Assembly: GCA_023461435.1 (NCBI GenBank)
Contig: JAEYLC010000017.1
Span: forward strand, 1 to 37,407
DNA: 37,407 nt
Origin: Bacillota bacterium
GTDB taxonomy: Bacteria; Bacillota; Clostridia; Christensenellales; SZUA-584
Direction: 5' to 3'
Below are positions 21,854-30,971 of the stretch, piece by piece. The notes under the pieces are model-generated. The model did not search any database. It was not told the origin of the DNA and was given only the letters and a program-made list of their open reading frames with translations. A program made the translations under genes and the position numbers. Each line of letters opens with the position of its first letter. Positions within the stretch are counted from its first letter, which is position 1.

Positions 21854-23113
21854 TTAAATAATCACATCTGTCTTCATGAAGCTTTTCAGCGCCTCAGGCA
21901 CATCCACTTTTCCGTCGGCACGCTGATAGTTTTCAAGAATCGCGGCCACTGTCCGGCCGATCGCGACACCGCTGCCGTTGAGCGTATGCACATACGCATT
22001 TTTCTTGTCATCCGTGCGGTAACGGATACCTGCCCGCCTCGCCTGGAAATCAAGGAAATTCGAGCAGGACGATATCTCGACATACCGGTTATAGCTCGGC
22101 ATCCACACCTCAAGGTCATAAGTTTTAGCCGAAGAGAACCCAAGATCGCCTGTGCTGAGCTGAACCACGCGGTACGGCAGCCCGAGCCTTTGCAGCACCT
22201 TTTCGGCGTCCTGTACGAGGCTTTGCAGCTCTTTTTCGGAATCCTCCGGACGCACGAACTTCACAAGCTCCACCTTGTTGAACTGGTGGACGCGGATCAG
22301 CCCGCGCGTATCGCGGCCCGCGCTGCCCGCCTCAGCCCTGAAGCACGCGCTGTATGCGGTATGATAAACCGGCAGCGATTCCATGATGCTCTCGCGGTAC
22401 ATGTTCGTCACCGGCACCTCGGCCGTCGGGATCATGAAATAATCCGTATTTTTCACGCTGAACGCGTCTTCTTCAAATTTTGGCAGCTGGCCTGTGCCGA
22501 GCATCGAATTGCGGTGCACCATAAACGGCGGGAACACCTCCGTATACGGCCCGTCCAGCGTATGCGTATCGAGCATAAAGCTGATCAGGCTGCGCTCCAG
22601 CCGACTCCCGAGACCCTTATAAAACACAAAGCGCGCGCCCGTCACCTTGGCTGCCGTTTCAAAATCGAGTATGCCAAGGCTAGTCCCGATATCCCAGTGC
22701 GCCTTGGGCTCAAACCCAAACTGCCTCGGCTCGCCCCAGCGCCTGATTTCCACGTTGTCCGCGTCGCTCAAACCCACGGGCACATCGGGCAGCGGCTCAT
22801 TGGGCGTTGACATCAGTATGTCGTTTATTTTGGCATCGATCACGGCCAGATCCGCGTCGATGGCTTTGATATCGTCCGCAACCTGCTTCATCTCGGCAAA
22901 GAGCGCCTCCACGTCCTCTCCCGCCTTTTTCTTGAGCGGAACCCGTTTGGAAACCTCATTGCGATGCGCCTTTAAGCTCTCGGTTTTCACAATCAGCGCA
23001 CGGCGCTGCTCGTCGAGCTCAGCGACCTGTTCCACGACGCCCGTGACGCCGCGCTTTTTGAGATTGGCACTGACTTCCTCGGGTACTGTCCTTATCCTCT
23101 TGATGTCCAGCAT
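21854..23113 (-). CDS. serS: Seryl-tRNA synthetase
   Basis: From the ATG at 23113 (AGAGG site) the product has 419 residues. The N-terminal ~100 residues form the long antiparallel coiled coil that contacts the tRNA-Ser variable arm. The class II catalytic core follows: TAEVPVTNMYRE (serine-site TXE motif), motif 2 FRAEAGSAGRDTRGLIRVHQF and motif 3 NGSGVAIGRTVAAILENYQ. It has its own SigA promoter and no T-box leader; the 5' leader is only about 35 nt. Confidence 0.97.
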   Translation of the reverse strand: MLDIKRIRTVPEEVSANLKKRGVTGVVEQVAELDEQRRALIVKTESLKAHRNEVSKRVPLKKKAGEDVEALFAEMKQVADDIKAIDADLAVIDAKINDILMSTPNEPLPDVPVGLSDADNVEIRRWGEPRQFGFEPKAHWDIGTSLGILDFETAAKVTGARFVFYKGLGSRLERSLISFMLDTHTLDGPYTEVFPPFMVHRNSMLGTGQLPKFEEDAFSVKNTDYFMIPTAEVPVTNMYRESIMESLPVYHTAYSACFRAEAGSAGRDTRGLIRVHQFNKVELVKFVRPEDSEKELQSLVQDAEKVLQRLGLPYRVVQLSTGDLGFSSAKTYDLEVWMPSYNRYVEISSCSNFLDFQARRAGIRYRTDDKKNAYVHTLNGSGVAIGRTVAAILENYQRADGKVDVPEALKSFMKTDVII

Positions 23114-23147
23114 AACTACCTCTTTATCGAATTCAAATCTAATCCGT

Positions 23148-23176
23148 ATTATCTCACAAAACGGACAGCGGGGCAA
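23148..23176 (-). promoter_or_regulatory. SigA-type promoter of serS
   Basis: On the minus strand TTGCCC (23171-23176), 17 nt and GATAAT (23148-23153). Confidence 0.65.
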
Positions 23177-23393
23177 TAAAACACGCAATTTTTTTACAAA
23201 AAATAGAGCGGCAAAGATCTGCAGTTTTCTGCTCTGTGCATGTATATTCATATAGATTCGCATACAACGCATATATATGCATTGTACTGAATAATATTTG
23301 CGAGAAATGAATAGTTATGAGGGTCAAAGATGACGCTGCCGTGATATGCCGCAACAAAACCATTGACGCCTGATGCTGGTGCGCTGCAGCGAC

Positions 23394-23418
23394 AAAAAAA
23401 GGCGGGAGCTTTCCCGCC
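23394..23418 (-). terminator. Rho-independent terminator of argS
   Basis: GGCGGGA (23401-23407) pairs with TCCCGCC (23412-23418); seven T residues follow on the minus strand. Confidence 0.9.
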
Positions 23419-23433
23419 TCTGCATCCTCAATA

Positions 23434-25128
23434 TTACATTCTGTCAGGCGCATCCACGCCGATCAGCCAGAGGCTTGTTTTGATCACCTGCTTCACGCAG
23501 GCGGTCAGCTCAAGACGGGCCGCAGTCCCCGCCGTGTCCTCATCGATGATCCTGTGCTCATAATAAAACCTGTTCATTGCCTTGGCAAGCTCTATCACAT
23601 GCCGTGTGATCAGATACGGTTCATTCTTTTCGCACGCCTTTTGCACCGTTTCGGGAAACGCGAACAGCAGCTTGGCAGCCGCGAACGCTTCATCGTTGTT
23701 GAGCGCCGAATAGTCCTTCTCAGCTGCCTCCCAGTCGAACTCCGCGCGCCTTAACAGGCTCGCGCACCGCGCGTGCGTATACTGCACATACGGCCCCGTT
23801 TCACCGTCGAAATTGAGCACGCGGTCAAACGAAAAGGTGATGTCCTTGATGCGCGCGGAGGACAGCGTATCAAACACCACCGCGCCCACGCCGACCGATC
23901 TGGCCACGTCTTCCTTGTTTTCAAGGTTCGGCGACTTTTCCCTGATGATCGACAGCGTCTTTTCCACAGCTTTGTTCAGCACATCCTGCAGAAAAACGAC
24001 CTTGCCCCTGCGTGTAGAGAGCGTGCCGTCTTCAAGCGACACCATACCGAACGCCACGTGTTCTAAATCCTTCGCCCAATCATAGCCCATCATCTCAACC
24101 ACCTTGAACCACTGCTTGAAATGCAGGTTCTGCTGATAGGCGACCACATAAAGACATTTATCGAAATCGTAAGTTTTCTTGCGGTAAAAAGCGGCGGCAA
24201 GATCACGCGTGGAATACAGCGTGGCCCCGTCCGATTTGAGTATCACGCACGGCGGCATCTCATCGCCGAGCCGCACCACGAAAGCCCCGTCCGAAAACTC
24301 AAGCAGATTCTTTTCCTTGAGCTCGTCGATCACGGGCTGCATCTTGTCGTTATAAAAGCTCTCTCCCGCGTAGCTGTCGAACTTCACGCCGAGCATGTCG
24401 TATATCACGCTGACCTCTTTGAGCGTCAGCTCCTTGAACCAGTTGAATATCTCGAGCGCCTCGGCATCGCCGTCCTCGATTTTTTTGAACCACGCACGGC
24501 CTTCATCGTTGAGACTTTCGTCCCTCTCGGCTTCGTCGTGAAAGCGCACGTAAAGCTCAAGCATCGCGTTGATTGCGTTCTTTTCGATATCCTCTTTGCT
24601 GCCCCACTTCTTGTACGCGGTGATGAGCTTGCCGAACTGCGTGCCCCAGTCGCCAAGATGGTTGATGCCCACAGGCTTATACCCTAAAAAGCCGTAAATG
24701 CGGTACAGCGAATTGCCGATCACCGTGGTAGACAGATGCCCGATATGAAACGGCTTGGCGATATTGATCGACGAATAGTCGATACAGACCGTCCTGCCTT
24801 GGCCGACAGTGCCGCGGCCGTAGCTGCCATCTTGACATTCTATGTGTTTCAGCACATCTTCGATGTACCGCTGCTTATTTAAATAGAAATTGATATACGC
24901 CCCCACCACCTGAACGCCCGCGATAAATTCGGGTTTCTCGAGCTTGGCGCTTAAGTCCGCCGCGATCATCTGCGGCGCCTTGCGCAGCTCTTTGGCGAGT
25001 TTGAAGCACGGAAACGCATAATCGCCCATCGCCGTATCGGCGGGTATCTCGATCAGCGGCAAGAGCTCCTGAGCACTGAGCCCTGACGCCTTCGCCACTA
25101 CATCCGCTATCGCTTGCTTGTAATCCAT
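23434..25128 (-). CDS. argS: Arginyl-tRNA synthetase
   Basis: The start at 25128 (GGAAGG site) gives 564 residues, the usual length; a longer frame begins at 25176. The N-terminal Add-1 domain (about 1-90) contacts the tRNA D-loop. The class I signature is HIGH at 128-131 (in SSINIAKPFHIGHLSTT). The KMSKS site is the degenerate form seen in ArgRS (STRRGKVVFLQD). The C-terminal DALR anticodon-binding domain begins near FDGETGPYVQYTHARCASLL. A good promoter lies upstream and a strong terminator downstream. Confidence 0.97.
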   Translation of the reverse strand: MDYKQAIADVVAKASGLSAQELLPLIEIPADTAMGDYAFPCFKLAKELRKAPQMIAADLSAKLEKPEFIAGVQVVGAYINFYLNKQRYIEDVLKHIECQDGSYGRGTVGQGRTVCIDYSSINIAKPFHIGHLSTTVIGNSLYRIYGFLGYKPVGINHLGDWGTQFGKLITAYKKWGSKEDIEKNAINAMLELYVRFHDEAERDESLNDEGRAWFKKIEDGDAEALEIFNWFKELTLKEVSVIYDMLGVKFDSYAGESFYNDKMQPVIDELKEKNLLEFSDGAFVVRLGDEMPPCVILKSDGATLYSTRDLAAAFYRKKTYDFDKCLYVVAYQQNLHFKQWFKVVEMMGYDWAKDLEHVAFGMVSLEDGTLSTRRGKVVFLQDVLNKAVEKTLSIIREKSPNLENKEDVARSVGVGAVVFDTLSSARIKDITFSFDRVLNFDGETGPYVQYTHARCASLLRRAEFDWEAAEKDYSALNNDEAFAAAKLLFAFPETVQKACEKNEPYLITRHVIELAKAMNRFYYEHRIIDEDTAGTAARLELTACVKQVIKTSLWLIGVDAPDRM

Positions 25129-25166
25129 ATGCCTTCCTTCTTTGTCTGCTATACTTATTCTCGAAA

Positions 25167-25195
25167 AATATATCACATGCTCCCGCGTTTATCAA
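25167..25195 (-). promoter_or_regulatory. SigA-type promoter of argS
   Basis: On the minus strand TTGATA (25190-25195), a 17-nt spacer and TATATT (25167-25172). Confidence 0.7.
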
Positions 25196-25219
25196 TTGCG
25201 GAATTGCAGGCGACATAGT

Positions 25220-25249
25220 TTGACATTTTTCATACGCCTCTGATATACT
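25220..25249 (+). promoter_or_regulatory. Strong SigA-type promoter of 25328-25747
   Basis: A perfect TTGACA (25220-25225), an 18-nt spacer and TATACT (25244-25249). It faces away from the argS promoter 25 bp away. Confidence 0.75.
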
Positions 25250-25327
25250 TATCTGGTATTATATTCCTCATTGTATATGCTGACAAATTCTCGTACACTT
25301 CTATGCAATAAACTATCGGAGGTATTT

Positions 25328-25747
25328 ATGTTAAGTGATCAATTCGCAGCTGATACTTTAGCTCAAGCCGGGTTATGGAGAAATGAAAACTTATACTTTC
25401 TTGCGCAGGTCGTCAAGCCCGCGTGGAAGGTGGTACTCGAAAGCACGGTCTATTATGCCAATTTGTTCTCCAAGAATTCTTATGCCATCATCAACAGGGT
25501 TGAAGACGGTATTGCCATACTGCCCGTTAAAATTGACAATACCGGTGTCACGCCTTTGTACCAGCTGGCCTGCCTTTTACCAAACGAAGACTTAAGCGGC
25601 GTTGAGTTCAAACTATCGTTTCTTGCGAAAAAGGTCATCATTAAGACATACTCAGGCAAGCCATCCTCGTTCATCGTTGAATCAAAAAATCGCGCGATAC
25701 TCCAGCATGAACAAAACTTTGCAAAGTTTGTATCGCTGTATTCATGA
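25328..25747 (+). CDS. Unknown small soluble protein
   Basis: The ATG at 25328 has CGGAGG; product 139 residues with no signal peptide or membrane segment. The middle part (about 47-108) alternates strands (YAIINRVEDGIAILPVKID and VEFKLSFLAKKVIIKTYSGK), compatible with a PH-like or small beta-barrel fold, and a C-terminal helix follows (LQHEQNFAKFVSLY). Small Firmicute proteins with a PH-like fold look similar, but I cannot name the family. It has a strong promoter of its own and converges on the BMP transporter operon terminator. Confidence 0.75.
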   Translation: MLSDQFAADTLAQAGLWRNENLYFLAQVVKPAWKVVLESTVYYANLFSKNSYAIINRVEDGIAILPVKIDNTGVTPLYQLACLLPNEDLSGVEFKLSFLAKKVIIKTYSGKPSSFIVESKNRAILQHEQNFAKFVSLYS

Positions 25748-25762
25748 GCCTGTTTCTCCATT

Positions 25763-25792
25763 AAAAAAGCTCCGGTATATTGCAACCGGAGC
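25763..25792 (-). terminator. Rho-independent terminator of the BMP transporter operon
   Basis: GCTCCGGT (25769-25776) and ACCGGAGC (25785-25792) form an 8-bp stem; six T residues follow on the minus strand. Confidence 0.85.
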
Positions 25793-25808
25793 CTGAAAGA
25801 GATACCGT

Positions 25809-26780
25809 TTATCTGTCCTCCCGGAAATAGGGAAGCCCGAGACTGCCCGGCGGCTGGTTCTCGCGTTTTTTGCGCATCGAAACGATGATCAGCACGATGA
25901 TCGTGACGACATAGGGCAGCATTTTGAAAAGCTCCTGCGACGAACGCGTGAGGCCCGGAATATAGAAGAAGAGCCAGAACAAAATACCAAAAAGATATGA
26001 GCCCCAAATCGCATGCTTGGGCTTCCAGCGGGCAAAAATAACGAGCGCAACAGCCAGCCAGCCCAGCTTTTCTATGCCGCCGTCAATGGCCCATGTGCCC
26101 TTGATATAGTCCATAATGTAGTACAGGCCCCCGAGGCCCGTGATGGCCGCGCCGGTACAGGTCGCCAGATATTTGTATTTTGTCACGTTGATGCCGCCCG
26201 CGTCCGCCGTACCGGGATTCTCGCCCACAGCACGCAGATTAAGGCCCTTGCGCGTTTTGTTTATGTACCAGCTTGTGTAAATCGCCAAGGCGATGGCGAG
26301 ATAGACCATGAAGCCAAGCGCGGAAAAAACGCCCACGTCCGAAAGGAAGGGCAGCGTCGCGCGGTAAGCACCGCTCGTGACAGCCACGGAAATCTGTCCG
26401 ACACCGCCAGCCATATTGTTGAGCGCGCCGCCAAAGAAGTTCGCAACGCCTGAACCGAAAATGGTCAGCGTCAGGCCCGTGACGTTCTGGTTCGCGCGCA
26501 GCGTGATGGTCAGAAAGCTGTAAATCAGACCGGCCAGCACAGAGGCCACAATCGCGCAGATCAGAGCGATCAGCAGCCCGATCCAGGGAATAGGTGACGC
26601 GAAGTTCGATTCGTACCAGAAAGAGCCCGCAAGGCCTGCGATACCCCCAAGATACATGATGCCCGGAACACCGAGGTTCAGGTTCCCTGATTTCTCCGTT
26701 AATATTTCGCCAATGGCGCCGAAGAGTATCACAGTGCCGAAAACAATAGCCGCCTGAAGCAAAGATAGTATTTGATCCAT
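25809..26780 (-). CDS. BMP/nucleoside-type ABC transporter permease 2 (NupQ/YufQ-like)
   Basis: The product has 323 residues with about eight to nine membrane segments. Typical features are the N-terminal ILTEKSGNLNLGVPGIMYLGG (family signature after the first helix) and the cytoplasmic coupling loop LNLRAVGENPGTADAGGINV near 195-214. GGAGG overlaps the end of the upstream gene, and the ATG starts 2 bp after its stop. It pairs with 26782-27876 as the heterodimeric channel of a purine nucleoside-type importer. It is the last gene of the operon. Confidence 0.9.
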   Translation of the reverse strand: MDQILSLLQAAIVFGTVILFGAIGEILTEKSGNLNLGVPGIMYLGGIAGLAGSFWYESNFASPIPWIGLLIALICAIVASVLAGLIYSFLTITLRANQNVTGLTLTIFGSGVANFFGGALNNMAGGVGQISVAVTSGAYRATLPFLSDVGVFSALGFMVYLAIALAIYTSWYINKTRKGLNLRAVGENPGTADAGGINVTKYKYLATCTGAAITGLGGLYYIMDYIKGTWAIDGGIEKLGWLAVALVIFARWKPKHAIWGSYLFGILFWLFFYIPGLTRSSQELFKMLPYVVTIIVLIIVSMRKKRENQPPGSLGLPYFREDR

Positions 26781-26781
26781 A

Positions 26782-27876
26782 TCAGTTTGCCTCCTTTCCG
26801 CGGAAAACCAGCCGGAAATTTGTGAAGAACTCGCTGCCCAGAATGAAGAACAGTATGATGCCCGTGATCATTTTGGACGCGAAATCGTTAAGGTTATACT
26901 GCGAAGCGATCTGTATCGCGCCCTTCTCCAAAAACACCAGCAGCGCCGCGACCAGTATCATCATAAAGGTGTTGAATTTGGCCAGCCAGGCCACGATGAT
27001 GGCCGTGAAGCCACCCCCCCCGGCGGTGCTCGTTGAAATCGTATGGGACGCGCCCGCCACCGCGATATAGCCCGCCAAACCGCAGATCGCGCCCGAAATC
27101 ATCATCGTACGGATCACAACGCTGTTTACGTGTATACCGATGTAGCGCGCCGTGCGCTCGGATTCACCTACAACCGCAATCTCATAGCCCTGCTTGGAGT
27201 AGCGCAGGTAGACGAACATAATAACTGTCAGCGCCAGCACTATCACAACGTTCAAAAGATACTGCTGCCCGAAAAGCGGCGGGAACCAACCGGCCTTCGT
27301 CTGCTGGTTGATAATACCGACTGTGTTCGAGCCGAAAGGGTTTTCCCATATAGCGACGAAAAACGATGTCAGCTGTATCGCGACATAGTTCATCATTAGC
27401 GTAAACAGCGTTTCATTCGTTCCAAAGCGCGCCTTAAATACAGCGGGTATAAACCCCCACAGAGCGCCTGTCGCACCGCTGACGACAACGGACACAAGCA
27501 GCAGCGCCCAGGTTGGCATTGACTTTCCAAAATAGATCATCACGGCGGCGGTCGCAAGGCCGCCAACAAGTATCTGCCCCTCCGCGCCGATGTTCCAAAA
27601 GCGCATTTTAAAGGCGGGCGCAAGGCCGATGCCAATACACAACAGCATCACCATGTCACGCAGAGTGACCCAAAAACGCTTTTCGGAGCCGAAATTGCCC
27701 TCGAACATGGCGCCGTAAACCTTGAGGGGATTCAATCTTACGATGGCGTATATAACGATCGCGCTGACTGCGAGCGCGAGTACAAGCCCGATCAGCCGGA
27801 TCAGCCAGGCGCGCCAAAGCGAAATTGAATCGCGCTTGACCATTCGTACAATGGGTACCTTCGTCGGTTGTTTCAT
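26782..27876 (-). CDS. BMP/nucleoside-type ABC transporter permease 1 (NupP/YufP-like)
   Basis: The product has 364 residues. A basic N-terminus leads into about nine membrane helices. Family motifs are FKMRFWNIGAEGQILVGG near 85-103, WGFIPAVFKARFGTNETLFTLMMNYVA near 150 and the coupling loop IAVVGESERTARYIGI near 235. GGGAGGGG precedes the ATG, which overlaps the ATPase stop by 4 bp. It forms the membrane channel with 25809-26780. Confidence 0.9.
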   Translation of the reverse strand: MKQPTKVPIVRMVKRDSISLWRAWLIRLIGLVLALAVSAIVIYAIVRLNPLKVYGAMFEGNFGSEKRFWVTLRDMVMLLCIGIGLAPAFKMRFWNIGAEGQILVGGLATAAVMIYFGKSMPTWALLLVSVVVSGATGALWGFIPAVFKARFGTNETLFTLMMNYVAIQLTSFFVAIWENPFGSNTVGIINQQTKAGWFPPLFGQQYLLNVVIVLALTVIMFVYLRYSKQGYEIAVVGESERTARYIGIHVNSVVIRTMMISGAICGLAGYIAVAGASHTISTSTAGGGGFTAIIVAWLAKFNTFMMILVAALLVFLEKGAIQIASQYNLNDFASKMITGIILFFILGSEFFTNFRLVFRGKEAN

Positions 27877-29414
27877 GATTCCCCTCCCGCTAGTTTGGTC
27901 ATCATCATGCCGACCTGGTGCTTATCCGCACCTCTGCCGGCGACGATGCCGCTGACCTTTCCGCCGCAGAGGACAAGAATCCGGTCACAGAACTCCAGCA
28001 GCACATCGAGATCCTCTCCGACAAAAATGACGGCAACGCCTTTTTGCTTCTGCTGGTTTATCAAATCATATATGGTATAGGATGAGTTGATGTCAAGCCC
28101 GCGCACGGCGTAGGCCGTCATCAGCACGGTCGGCGAGGACGAAATCTCACGCCCAACCAGAACCTTCTGAACATTTCCGCCGGAGAGCCTGCGCACCGGA
28201 GTGGATAGACCCGGCGTGTTCACAGACAGTTCGTTCACAACGCGCTCTGCGAGATTGCGCGGTGTTTTTCTATCGGTAAAAACGGAATTTCCGCAGCGGA
28301 AAGAACGGAGCATCATGTTGTCGGTTAAGTCCATACTGCCGACAAGCCCCATACCGAGCCTGTCCTCCGGCACAAAGGACAGCGTCACGCCCATGTCAAA
28401 AATCTCGCACGGGTCCTTGCCGATCAGCTCGATCTCCTCGCCGGTTTCAGGGACGATATAAACGATACTTCCCGATTCATGCGGCTGCAAACCCGCGATG
28501 GACTCCAAAAGCTCTCTTTGCCCGCAACCGGATATGCCCGCGATTCCGAGGATCTCTCCGGAATTTGCGGTGAACGACACATCACAGAGCTTTATCACAC
28601 CGTCCTTGTCCCGAACAGTCAGACCTTCCACGATGATACGCGGTTTTGGGGCTTTCGGCTCAGGCCGGTGGATATTGAGGGATACGGAACGGCCGACCAT
28701 CATATTGGTCATCTCCGCAGCATTTGTGTCTTTGGTCGCCATGCCGCCGACGAATTGCCCGCGCCGCAGCACCACGACGCGATCCGATATCTCTTCGACC
28801 TCGTGCAGCTTATGGGTAATGATCACAATGGCTTTGCCGTCATCGCGCATGTTTTTCAAAACGGCGAAAAGCTTCTCCGTTTCCTGCGGAGTCAGAACGG
28901 CAGTGGGTTCGTCAAGTATCAAAATATCCGCTCCCCTGTAAAGCACCTTCACGATCTCCACGGTCTGCTTCTGGGAAACGGACATATCATAGACTTTTTG
29001 TTCCGGATCGACGTCAAAGCCGTACATCGCGGATATATTGCGGATCCGGTCGCCAACGGTCTTCATATCGAGACGGCCTTTTCCCGGCATGCCGAGGACA
29101 ATGTTCTCCGCAGCGGTCAGCACATCCACAAGCTTGAAATGCTGATGGATCATGCCGATGCCAAGATCGTAAGCGTCCTTGGGGCTGCGGATTGAAACCT
29201 CGCACCCGTCAACCAGCACATGGCCGGCGTCAGGATAATAAATACCGGAGAGCATATTCATGAGCGTTGTCTTGCCGCTTCCGTTTTCTCCGAGCAGAGC
29301 GAGGATCTCTCCCCTGTATATATCGAGGCAGACCTTATCGTTCGCAATGACCGGACCAAAGGTCTTGGTGATATCGCGCATGCGGACGGCCGCTTCTGCG
29401 CTTTGCATAGTCAT
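27873..29414 (-). CDS. BMP/nucleoside-type ABC transporter double ATPase (NupO/YufO-like)
   Basis: The start at 29414 follows GGGAGG; a second ATG lies 6 bp later. The product has 513 residues and two ATPase domains. Domain 1 has Walker A GENGSGKTT (42-50), signature MSVSQKQ and Walker B LILDEPTAVL. Domain 2 has a divergent Walker A (GISGCGQREL), signature LSGGNVQK and a changed Walker B region (VLMTAYAVRGLDINS), where the usual DEPT is replaced. Asymmetric sites are common here, but the loss of the DEP sequence in domain 2 is notable. Confidence 0.9.
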   Translation of the reverse strand: MTMQSAEAAVRMRDITKTFGPVIANDKVCLDIYRGEILALLGENGSGKTTLMNMLSGIYYPDAGHVLVDGCEVSIRSPKDAYDLGIGMIHQHFKLVDVLTAAENIVLGMPGKGRLDMKTVGDRIRNISAMYGFDVDPEQKVYDMSVSQKQTVEIVKVLYRGADILILDEPTAVLTPQETEKLFAVLKNMRDDGKAIVIITHKLHEVEEISDRVVVLRRGQFVGGMATKDTNAAEMTNMMVGRSVSLNIHRPEPKAPKPRIIVEGLTVRDKDGVIKLCDVSFTANSGEILGIAGISGCGQRELLESIAGLQPHESGSIVYIVPETGEEIELIGKDPCEIFDMGVTLSFVPEDRLGMGLVGSMDLTDNMMLRSFRCGNSVFTDRKTPRNLAERVVNELSVNTPGLSTPVRRLSGGNVQKVLVGREISSSPTVLMTAYAVRGLDINSSYTIYDLINQQKQKGVAVIFVGEDLDVLLEFCDRILVLCGGKVSGIVAGRGADKHQVGMMMTKLAGGES

Positions 29415-29434
29415 TACCCTCCCTTGTCGAGCCA

Positions 29435-29508
29435 CCTCAATGACGCTTCGCGCCATTGAGGACCTCGGATTAAATGATAGAAAGAGCCACTTGAACGGTG
29501 GCTCTTTC
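29435..29508 (-). promoter_or_regulatory. Two intercistronic hairpins after the BMP lipoprotein gene
   Basis: GAAAGAGCCAC (29480-29490) pairs with GTGGCTCTTTC (29498-29508), and CCTCAATG (29435-29442) pairs with CATTGAGG (29454-29461). Neither is followed by a full U-tract. They lie between the binding protein gene and the ATPase gene and probably lower downstream expression. Confidence 0.6.
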
Positions 29509-29529
29509 CCGCTAACTTACAATTTGTGA

Positions 29530-30834
29530 TTACTGAGCGTTAAGCTCCGTGATACCGTCGATACGCAGACCAAAGTACGGGGCGCTGCGTATTATCGACT
29601 CATTGAACACGCCGTCGGAAATGGCTTCTTCGCTGTCGGGTACAAAGTCTCCGTCAGTGTCAATAGCCATGGCGCTGGTGACAGTCTCGCCGCCCACAGT
29701 GAACTTGGAGGTATCAAATACGTTGAAGCTGCCATCTTTGAGAGCGGCTTCAACTTCTTTAACCTTATCAGCTGTGCCTTCGGCGCAGCTTTCACCAAGC
29801 TTGGAAATCATGACAGCGCCTTCGTTGTATCCTTCAGCCCAGTCTGTCTTGATCTCTTCACCTTTGACGATGCAGTTAAACGCATAGGTGTAGTAAACGC
29901 TCCAGTCGTTCTGAGCGCTGGTCAGCGCGGATTTCGGCGCAACGGAAAGCATGTCGATGTTGTAGCCCACGCAATAAACGGTGGTACCGCCTTCAAGCAA
30001 CGCTTCGCAAGCGGAAGGAGCGCCGGTGGAATCCGCATGCTGGCTGAGGATGATGCATCCGGAAGAAACAAGAGCGTTGGCAGCTTCGGCTTCGACGGTC
30101 GGATCGTACCATGAGTTGGTATACTGTACATCCATCACCACGTTGCTGACAATGGACTTCACGCCGAGATAGAAGCCGGTGTAACCGGAAACCACCTCCG
30201 CATACGGATAGGCTCCGACATAACCGATCTTGATGTTGCCGTCCTTCATGTTTTTGTCAGCCACCTTGCCGTCAGCAACAAGCTCGGCAAGCTTCATACC
30301 CGCCACAACGCCCGAGACATAACGGGACTGGTAGGTATCGTTAAATGCGTTCTTGAAATTCGGCAGCTCCGAAAGCGCAGCCCCATCACCCGTCATGGCG
30401 ATAAACGTCACGTCCGGGTTTTCACTCGCAGCCTGCTGCATATAGCTCTGATGGCTGTAGCTGTCCGAGAATATGTACGTGCAACCCTGCTCGACAAGGT
30501 CGGTCGCGGTATCGTAGGTGGTTTCGTCCTCGGCAATGTTGTACTTCCAGACGATCTGGTCGTCAGCAATGCCGTTTGCGGCGGCCGCTTTTTTGATACC
30601 ATTAATGTGGGCGGCATCATATCCGGAATTTTCGTCGTGAACCAGGATGACGCCGATCTTGACGTCTGATGTCGCAGGTGACTCGTCAGCAGGAGCCGAT
30701 TCAGAAGCCGATACGGATTCGGATGGAGATACCGATTCAGACGGTGACGCCGATTCCTGCGGCGCGCTGCAGCCGGTAAAAGCAAACACCATCACCATGG
30801 CAAGCGCCAAAATCAATACGATCGTTTTTTTCAT
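29530..30834 (-). CDS. BMP-family substrate-binding lipoprotein
   Basis: The product has 434 residues. The signal peptide ends at FTGC (Cys 22); a Ser/Glu/Pro tether follows (about 24-56), with an SPSESVSPSESVSASES-type repeat. The BMP (PnrA-like) domain starts at VKIGVILVHDENSGYDAAHINGI, with YNIAEDETTYDTATDLVEQGC and NVTFIAMTG-like segments and IKIGYVGAYPYAEVVSGYTGFYLG near 200. PnrA/NupN relatives bind purine nucleosides; the Trp and Asp stacking residues cannot be assigned with certainty. It heads the transporter operon and has a good promoter. Confidence 0.9.
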   Translation of the reverse strand: MKKTIVLILALAMVMVFAFTGCSAPQESASPSESVSPSESVSASESAPADESPATSDVKIGVILVHDENSGYDAAHINGIKKAAAANGIADDQIVWKYNIAEDETTYDTATDLVEQGCTYIFSDSYSHQSYMQQAASENPDVTFIAMTGDGAALSELPNFKNAFNDTYQSRYVSGVVAGMKLAELVADGKVADKNMKDGNIKIGYVGAYPYAEVVSGYTGFYLGVKSIVSNVVMDVQYTNSWYDPTVEAEAANALVSSGCIILSQHADSTGAPSACEALLEGGTTVYCVGYNIDMLSVAPKSALTSAQNDWSVYYTYAFNCIVKGEEIKTDWAEGYNEGAVMISKLGESCAEGTADKVKEVEAALKDGSFNVFDTSKFTVGGETVTSAMAIDTDGDFVPDSEEAISDGVFNESIIRSAPYFGLRIDGITELNAQ

Positions 30835-30899
30835 ATGTTCCTCCTTAGAAATTTTTAATTAAAAAAAATCTGAATGTTAAACTAATTTTGTTACATGTC

Positions 30900-30928
30900 A
30901 TCTTACTATATTTTACGGCCGTTGTGAA
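30900..30928 (-). promoter_or_regulatory. SigA-type promoter of the BMP transporter operon
   Basis: On the minus strand TTCACA (30923-30928), a 17-nt spacer and TAAGAT (30900-30905), about 65 bp before the ATG. I see no purine riboswitch in the leader. Confidence 0.55.
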
Positions 30929-30971
30929 GACTTTTTCATTTGTGCTCGGGTCTAAATTTCTTTTGTAAATA

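Larger units (their letters stand above)
23114..23433. other. Intergenic region between argS and serS
   Basis: These 320 bp hold the argS terminator (23394-23418) and the serS promoter (23148-23176). Between them is a 12-bp perfect palindrome, GCATATATATGC (about 23269-23280), and a weak minus-strand stem AGAGC/GCTCT ending in ATTTTTTG at about 23205, which might end a short transcript. I see no T-box and no open frame with a ribosome binding site. Confidence 0.4.

Noticed and set aside
23114..23433. T-box leader expected for serS
   Set aside because: No T-box sequence or specifier structure is seen and the predicted serS leader is only about 35 nt.
30835..30971. Purine riboswitch before the nucleoside-type importer
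   Set aside because: The conserved core segments of the purine aptamer are missing; only a SigA promoter and AT-rich DNA are visible.
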